From positions 1,364,001 through 1,428,000 of the forward strand of contig RCSZ01000012.1 of NCBI GenBank assembly GCA_014898425.1: DNA of 64,000 nucleotides. The letters are read 5' to 3'. Below are positions 58,398-64,000 of the stretch, piece by piece. Every line of letters starts with the position of its first letter. The stretch's first letter is position 1. The translations under genes were made by a program, and so were the position numbers. The notes below the pieces were generated by a model. It was not told where the DNA came from and searched no databases. It worked only from the letters and a program-made list of their open reading frames with translations. The stretch comes from Botryotinia globosa (lineage: Eukaryota; Ascomycota; Leotiomycetes; Helotiales; Sclerotiniaceae).

Positions 58398-61300
58398 TCA
58401 AGGAGTAGGGAAATCCGAGTCTCCATTCCATGTTACACTTGAAGAACTTCCATTTGTGCGATTCTTTTTCGAGGGACTCCTAGATGCGATTGTTGTGCTC
58501 TGTTTAGATACATTTTTCTCCAGCGGGTTCCCATTTTCAGATTTCGCACGGTGTGTATGTGGTTCTGAGAGGTTCGTCGTATATGATGGATTCTTTATCT
58601 GAGTTTCTGAATTCGGATTCTGCGTCTCGCTCTCCGTCTTCGGATACCGAGTGACCAATGTTTCGATCTGTTTCAGCATATCGTGGATGCGATATGGTTT
58701 TGTCGTTACATCATCCATGCCCGCTTCGATCGTGCTCAATATTTGATCTATTCCAGAAGCATGTCATTGATTAGCTTCAAAGTTCAGTCCTGTCTGTTCA
58801 AAACCCCATTGTATCTACCCCAACCCATCTGAGTTTGTAGCGGGAATGGAAACACATAGTGGATATAACGAATGAGGTGTACAGATAGAAGAGTTAATGC
58901 CTACCTTTCCTCGCATTGGCCGTTACAGCAATGATCGGGACATGTCCCTTGATCATCCCCTGAGCCTCCCACTTCCGGATCTGTTTTACACAGGTGATAC
59001 CATCCATAATGGGCATTTCCAAGTCCATGAGGATGAGATTGAGTCGTTGTTTCTAAATAGTATATGTTAGTGATATCCACTCGTTTCCTACTGCCACTCT
59101 GCATACTTATCCACTAGTGACTGGAAGTCAAAGGAAGAGAGGGGGTTATCAAAAAGGAAAGTACATACTGAGCTCTCTTCCTGGCCACCATCTCCAACCC
59201 AGAATGTCGTCTCTTTGAGGAATTCTAATGCTTCTCCACCATGATTTGCAACGTTAACCCCATATCCTTCTTTCCTCAAACTTTTCACCAGCACTTTTTG
59301 ATTCAACAAATTATCTTCCACAACCAACATCTCTAACGGTACCCCCTCTCCTTCTCCACCATCATCTTGATTCCCTTTTGTACTTCTTTTAACACTCAAA
59401 GGAGACAGCCGAGAGCTTATCCTCCTCATCGGCGAAGGTCTTATTGGAATCTTCACATCATTTATTTTCACCGTCATCCTACTTGTACCGTTATGTACCG
59501 TATCCTCATTACTCAAACTCGATATTTCAAATCCACACGCCTCTCTGAGCGCATCATCCCTCAACGCCATCTGTAAATCCTTTTTCATACTATCTTCCGA
59601 AGCTTGCAAATCAAGGGGTGGAGTCGTTCTCCTTGTCTTCAGATAAAATTGAAATGTGCTTCCTTTTCCCCGTTCACTATGAACTCCAATCTCACCACCT
59701 TGCATCTCAGTAAGTTGTCTCGAGATAAAAAGTCCCAATCCACTTCCCCCATATTGCACGTGGGTTTTTGGAGACGCTTGCATAAAGAGATTGAAAAGAT
59801 TTGCCTTTTCACTTTCCGAGAGGCCTCGACCGGAATCAGTGACGGTGATAGATATATAGAGAACTTCCCCATCTCCCCATTCACCTTTTACAGTTTGATC
59901 AGAGCTGCTTTGATGCTTAGGTACATATTCGACGATCGATTCTTGGGAAGATGGTCTTTCGAGAGAGGCGGCCATGGTGACGGTGATCCGACGGACCTCC
60001 TCTGTTCGGGTAAATTTGATGGCGTTAGTCATAAGATTTAAAAGAACTTGAAGAACTCTGCTTGGATCTAATAAGGTCCAATCCACGTTCAATTCTCTGA
60101 TGGAATCATGTTGGACGAAATTCAGTTTGGTATCAGCTTGTTTGAGTTCTGATTCAAACATCTTGAGAGCATTATGGATGATATGTACCGGCTGAGAAGG
60201 TTCGGGGGAAACAACAAGAAGATTGCTGTCTAATCTCGAAAGAGTCAAGATATCATCAATAATGCGTTTTTGGTGCATGGCACAGTATATGATTGTATCT
60301 GTAGCTTCAATAGCACTACTTATTAGATGCGTTGGCAGTTCGGCGGATCTTGATTCATGGACTTTCTCAAGGCCACTGAATTTTCTAATCGAATCTTGAT
60401 ATTCGTGTAGTGAAGATAGGATTTCATCGGCACAACCGATTAATGCTGATAGTGGGTTGCGCATTTCATGGGAGGTCATATCAATGAATCTTTCTTGCTG
60501 CCTCCTCATTTCCAGGGCTTGTTCCATTTTCGCTCGCAGTTGAATTTCCGACCATTTCAACTCTGTAATATCCGTAATGCAACTCATGATCGTGGAAACA
60601 TTGCCTTCATCGTCCAAATCCGGATACAAAGTAAGTAAGAGATGAGTCTCTGCCCACTGCTCTTCTCCATCAGTAGTCAGCTCTGGGGCTTTCCATGGCT
60701 TATCAATTCGTGTCTGAAATGTGAGGGGTTTTTTTCCTTCAACACATTCCGACCAAGCTCTCGTCACTGGTTCGAATTCTCCGGCCACTAACACTTTCTC
60801 CCAGTCGACCTGCAAGCTTCCAACCTCTAATTTCGTCTGAGATCTCCATAGATCATTTGCTGTCATGGCAGTTCCATCAGTCTTCAGAATTGCGAGCCCA
60901 ACAGGGATTCGTGTTGCAAATCGCGCAAAGTTCTTCTCACTTTCGGTAAGTTGATGTGATAGAATTTCCCTATCTAACGCCTCCTGTTTCGCAAGTGCCA
61001 ACCGTCTTTCCACTTCCTGGCGGAGTATGATAGCAGAGAGTTGAGGAGTCGTTACTTGCTTTGACAAAATTTGTATCCACTCTTGATAATCTTCATCATA
61101 GGCTACTCGAGGATTCAATGCAATGACAAGAAAAGCAAGAACCCTTTGTGCCTTGGAATCCGTTATCGGGCAAACAACTAGATGAATTGGTTCGCCAAAT
61201 CCTCGAAACTGTATCCCATCAAATCTTTGCTTCATCTCGGGATCCACAGGCACTAATACGCTCTCCATTGTGTTCATAGCTTGGTTGAATGGCTCAGCCA

Positions 61301-62223
61301 ACCAGTTTTGGTCACACGCTAGATCAAAGTCCGAAGGTGCAATGGAGTTTCCTTCGGGTATGCCAACAGAGCCTTCAAAAACGCAAGGTACAGTTGATGA
61401 AAGTGGACTAGATGCTTCGGAAGATTCAGAAACCGAATATAACAAGCAAAAAGGCGCATCCTTATCAGCCAGCTCAAGTCCTTGGATCAAATGATTCCAG
61501 AGATCATGAATGCTTTGGGCTTTAGATAAATGTTCACCCAGAGCGCGAATAATGGACATTCGTCTGTACCCAATTACTTGACGTGTAGTTTCATCAATCG
61601 TTGTCCGTGCAGCAATAACATGTCCTTCATCCTCACAAATGATCGGTATGAATTTATAAGTCATGTAGGTTTCCTCTTCAAACCCATGTCGACGAAGGAG
61701 AAGAAGAGCATCTTTCTGAATAAGTGCTTTACCTGTCTCCTTTAGTGCTTCGATAAGTACATCGAAATGGTCCCAGACCTCTGCAAATCCAATACATATA
61801 CTTTGTCCTTGTGATGCAGGGTGCTTATTACCAATAAGTTGAGTAAATGGTTCATTGTAAATAATGGTGCTATCGTCCCCCCACAAAATTGTGGCCTATC
61901 TATTAGATCAGCTATGACGTCCTCTCACATATAAAATTGATCAACAACAGAAAATGACTGTCAAAGACCACCAGGTCAGAAATTGTAAATGAAAGACTCA
62001 CGGGGTTTGGATCTGCAAAACACAAAAGTACCATAGAACGAAGCTGCTTCGACCATCCATTCATCGCACCCAGGGGACTTTTTTCCCAATCCACATCCAC
62101 GGTAAATTGTTGAAATGGAGTCAACTCCATCGTCCGTGGTTCTGATATCCAATCGAAATTCTTCCGTTTTGACTTCTTTGCACCCCCTTCACGTGCTGCT
62201 CCCAGCGTGCTATGTCGATCCAT
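58398..62223 (-). CDS. PAS-containing hybrid histidine kinase
   Basis: Four exons are deduced: 62223-62002, 61895-59169, 59052-58905 and 58747-58398, giving about 1148 residues. The N-terminal exon (WEKSPLGAMNGWSKQLRSMV...FADPNP) joins to ATILWGDDSTIIYNEPFTQL, a PAS domain. A GAF-like region follows, then a second PAS (FATRIPVGLAILKTDGTAMT). The HisKA H-box is DMTSHEMRNPLSALIG. The ATPase shows NLMTNAIKFT (N box), DSGRGLSESE (G1) and GSGLGLFISRQL (G2). The receiver domain is split by introns: VVEDNLLNQKVL in exon 2, the phospho-acceptor Asp in ILMDLEMPIMDG in exon 3, and the conserved Lys in TTKPY in exon 4. It should autophosphorylate on His, pass phosphate to its receiver Asp and then to an Hpt protein, as in fungal osmotic or oxidative stress pathways. 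The start is uncertain; a further upstream exon may exist. Confidence 0.88.
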
Positions 62224-62986
62224 GTTACAAGTTGAAGACACTTCTTCAAAGAAGAATGCCTCGAGTCCCAGCTGGTGATCTGATTCTGCATGAAGAATTT
62301 GCCCTGATATCAAAATGTATGGAAATCTGGGAAGGCAAAATTAACACTCTGAAGTCCAAGCCGCTGTGGAGTAGGTAAGGTTCGGTCAAATTGGAGCATC
62401 AGTGGCGAGCGTCGAATTAATGATCCAACAATCAAACTGGTGGTAAAGTTCAGATTATTGTGATGATAATATAATTCTCATGATTATTGAAAAGCGATAA
62501 TAGAACATCAAAAATTTCAGCTTGTCTAAAAGTGTCAACAACAAAAAGGAGGTTAGGTACTAGACTTGTGCGTGGCTGTGGTGGTCGTGTGAATTTGGAA
62601 ACCTGGAAAAGCACTAATGAGTGTTCTAGTGTTCTAGAATGGCCTTAAGCTCGATTCAGTCGGAGTATTCAGTCCGTTTCAAAACAATTCACGTGAATGG
62701 GGGGGGGGGGGGGGAGTCTAGATCATATTCTAAATTTATCCAAGTATTCAAGCAGTATAATCAATACATACTTTACTTGTTTTGTAGATTGGATCTTGAT
62801 AAAGTTGTTGATGCTAAGTTCCCTGTTGACAGGCCACAAAAGTTCTTTGCAGCTAGGTATGCACACAGTATTGTTCTCACAAATGACGGCAAGAAGTCCC
62901 AAGCGTGGCCAAAATTGGAAAAGTAATTGATGGGAAAATGGTTGGTATAAGTAACATAACATTGGCCACCAATCCACCCGAGCCCT
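62224..62986. other. Upstream region of histidine kinase
   Basis: Contains the probable leader, and possibly a small first exon, of the kinase. The kinase frame stays open to about 62,313 without ATG. It also contains a G16 run. No separate gene. Confidence 0.5.
62699..62714 (+). repeat. Poly-G run (G16)
   Basis: Sixteen consecutive guanines. Prone to length error and polymorphism. Confidence 0.95.
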
Positions 62987-64000
62987 TTATTCATTCTCAT
63001 CAGTAGAAAGGATAATTCTCCCATCATTGTTGAATGGGTGGTCCTTCGAATAGCTCTCCTCATGAGGATGATCAGCTATACCAAATTTCAAATTATCCCC
63101 CTGCAAACACGAATCGCCAGATTGATAATACACAGGATGAAAAAGATGTGAATTACCGGCGGCATTGCGTCTTCTCTCAGTAATAATAGATATTGCATCA
63201 CCTAAAGTTGCCGGAGTATTGTGCCGTCTAAAATCAAACCCTCGGGAAAAAATATATTCTGTCCTTTCCGACTTGGTAAAAGTTTGGTCATAAAGATAGA
63301 TGAAGTCCGAAGGGTCATATCTCAGAAGATTTCTCACAAGACACCGGTACCATTCGCCATATCCCCACGCAATCTTCTCAATTGCTTGAGGTGTAAAATT
63401 GTACTGAGATTGTATGGTCGAATCCGATGGAAAAAGATCTAGTTCGAGGAGCTTGACCACATGCTGTAGGAATTCATTGAGCTGCAATATTTCAATTGTA
63501 TCAAATGATTCTATCAGACGTAAGCGAGGGTCAGATATGACCTCAACCGGAGGAGAAAACCAAGAGCCCATGCCACGGGTGCCCGAGAGACGACCGGGGT
63601 TGAATTGAACGTAGATTTCGTCGTGAAAAAGAGTAGCGTACGTCCAATAATTGTAGATGGCCCGACGTAAACGCCGTTGCTCATGAAGCCAAAGAAATCT
63701 CCTGTCCTGGTAGTCAAGACGCCATCTAAATTGCGGAAAGATCTCGACAAATCTGGAAGCAGCTTTGCCGAATTTCATCATTTTGCTCAATAACTGGATT
63801 GAGAGATGGGGATCGTCTGGAACTTGTATAATGCGATCGACGGCAATATTTCGGCGTGCTCCTGTGCCGACAATACTTCTACCTTTGGTTGAATCATCGC
63901 TCATGACCAATTTCACTAGGCTAGGAATTGGACCATATTCATTGTCCAATGCTTGCCTTATGATGGGCATACGTCGTCCACGTAGCGCATTGTAATTCTG
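62987..64000 (-). CDS. Fungal F-box-type protein, C-terminal part (truncated by window edge)
   Basis: The frame is open from the window's right edge to the stop at 62987 (337 codons visible, including 10 upstream of the internal ATG at 63970). So the true start lies outside the window. It contains landmarks of the C-terminal region common to many fungal F-box-annotated proteins: RRLRRAIYNYWTYATLFHD, PRLRLIESFDTIEILQLNEF, AIEKIAWGYGEWYRC and LLRYDPSDFIYLYDQTFTKS. These proteins may be SCF ubiquitin-ligase substrate receptors. The F-box itself, which would sit at the N-terminus, is not in the window, so that role is unconfirmed. No disruption is visible. Confidence 0.65.
   Translation of the reverse strand, partial: QNYNALRGRRMPIIRQALDNEYGPIPSLVKLVMSDDSTKGRSIVGTGARRNIAVDRIIQVPDDPHLSIQLLSKMMKFGKAASRFVEIFPQFRWRLDYQDRRFLWLHEQRRLRRAIYNYWTYATLFHDEIYVQFNPGRLSGTRGMGSWFSPPVEVISDPRLRLIESFDTIEILQLNEFLQHVVKLLELDLFPSDSTIQSQYNFTPQAIEKIAWGYGEWYRCLVRNLLRYDPSDFIYLYDQTFTKSERTEYIFSRGFDFRRHNTPATLGDAISIITERRRNAAGNSHLFHPVYYQSGDSCLQGDNLKFGIADHPHEESYSKDHPFNNDGRIILSTDENE

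Noticed and set aside
1..64000. tRNA, rRNA or intact transposon
   Set aside because: No cloverleaf-like A/B boxes, rRNA stretches, transposase, reverse transcriptase or long terminal repeats could be recognised by eye. A tRNAscan and repeat search would be decisive.

Overview
The window looks like nuclear DNA of a filamentous ascomycete. Genes carry short introns (about 45-120 nt) with GT-AG borders and CTAAC/CTGAC-like branch sites. There is abundant simple-sequence DNA and typical Pezizomycotina families: a NACHT NLR, 2EXR, DUF7791, a hybrid histidine kinase, LicD and a microsomal P450. Protein style suggests Leotiomycetes/Helotiales, possibly Sclerotiniaceae; this is inference and no marker gene proves it.

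Layout. 1.5-3.4 kb (-): a single-pass membrane protein with a frame change in mid-gene. 5.2-6.6 kb (-): a four-zinc-knuckle protein, divergent from an unusual triple CxCxxC acidic protein (7.4-8.6 kb, +). 8.6-12.6 kb: repeat-rich intergenic DNA with a near-perfect palindrome. 12.66-15.03 kb (+): intact five-exon glycogen synthase, including a GC-AG intron. 15-22 kb: gene-poor, with about 1.7 kb of contiguous minisatellite DNA. 22.1 kb (+): an 89-aa small protein. 25.7-27.7 kb (-): intact six-exon cytochrome P450 with a 14-nt microexon.

28.4-34.9 kb is a run of three accessory genes, each broken: a 2EXR protein with an in-frame TAG, a fungal multi-pass membrane protein with a 1-nt frameshift, and a NACHT/DUF7791 NLR with two frameshifts. 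38.9-39.9 kb (+): a secreted LicD-family protein. 41.9-42.4 kb (-): a small spliced membrane protein whose start lies in a 17-nt first exon. 43.4-48.2 kb (+): an EDC4-like mRNA-decapping scaffold of about 1594 aa. 48.7-49.6 kb (-): a probable multi-exon gene, partly resolved. 51.2-55.2 kb is a second decayed block: the 3' piece of an epoxide hydrolase, a DnaQ-like exonuclease with an in-frame TAG, and a membrane protein broken in an A7 run. 56.4-57.8 kb (+): a proline-rich protein with a hidden last exon. 58.4-62.2 kb (-): a PAS hybrid histidine kinase with its receiver split by two introns. 63.0 kb to the edge (-): a fungal F-box-like C-terminal region, truncated by the window.

Intact core genes (glycogen synthase, EDC4, P450, kinase, LicD) alternate with clusters of damaged accessory genes. 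This fits birth-and-death evolution of NLR/membrane/2EXR-type genes, although sequencing errors at homopolymers must be excluded first. All exon structures were deduced by eye from splice signals and reading-frame continuity.
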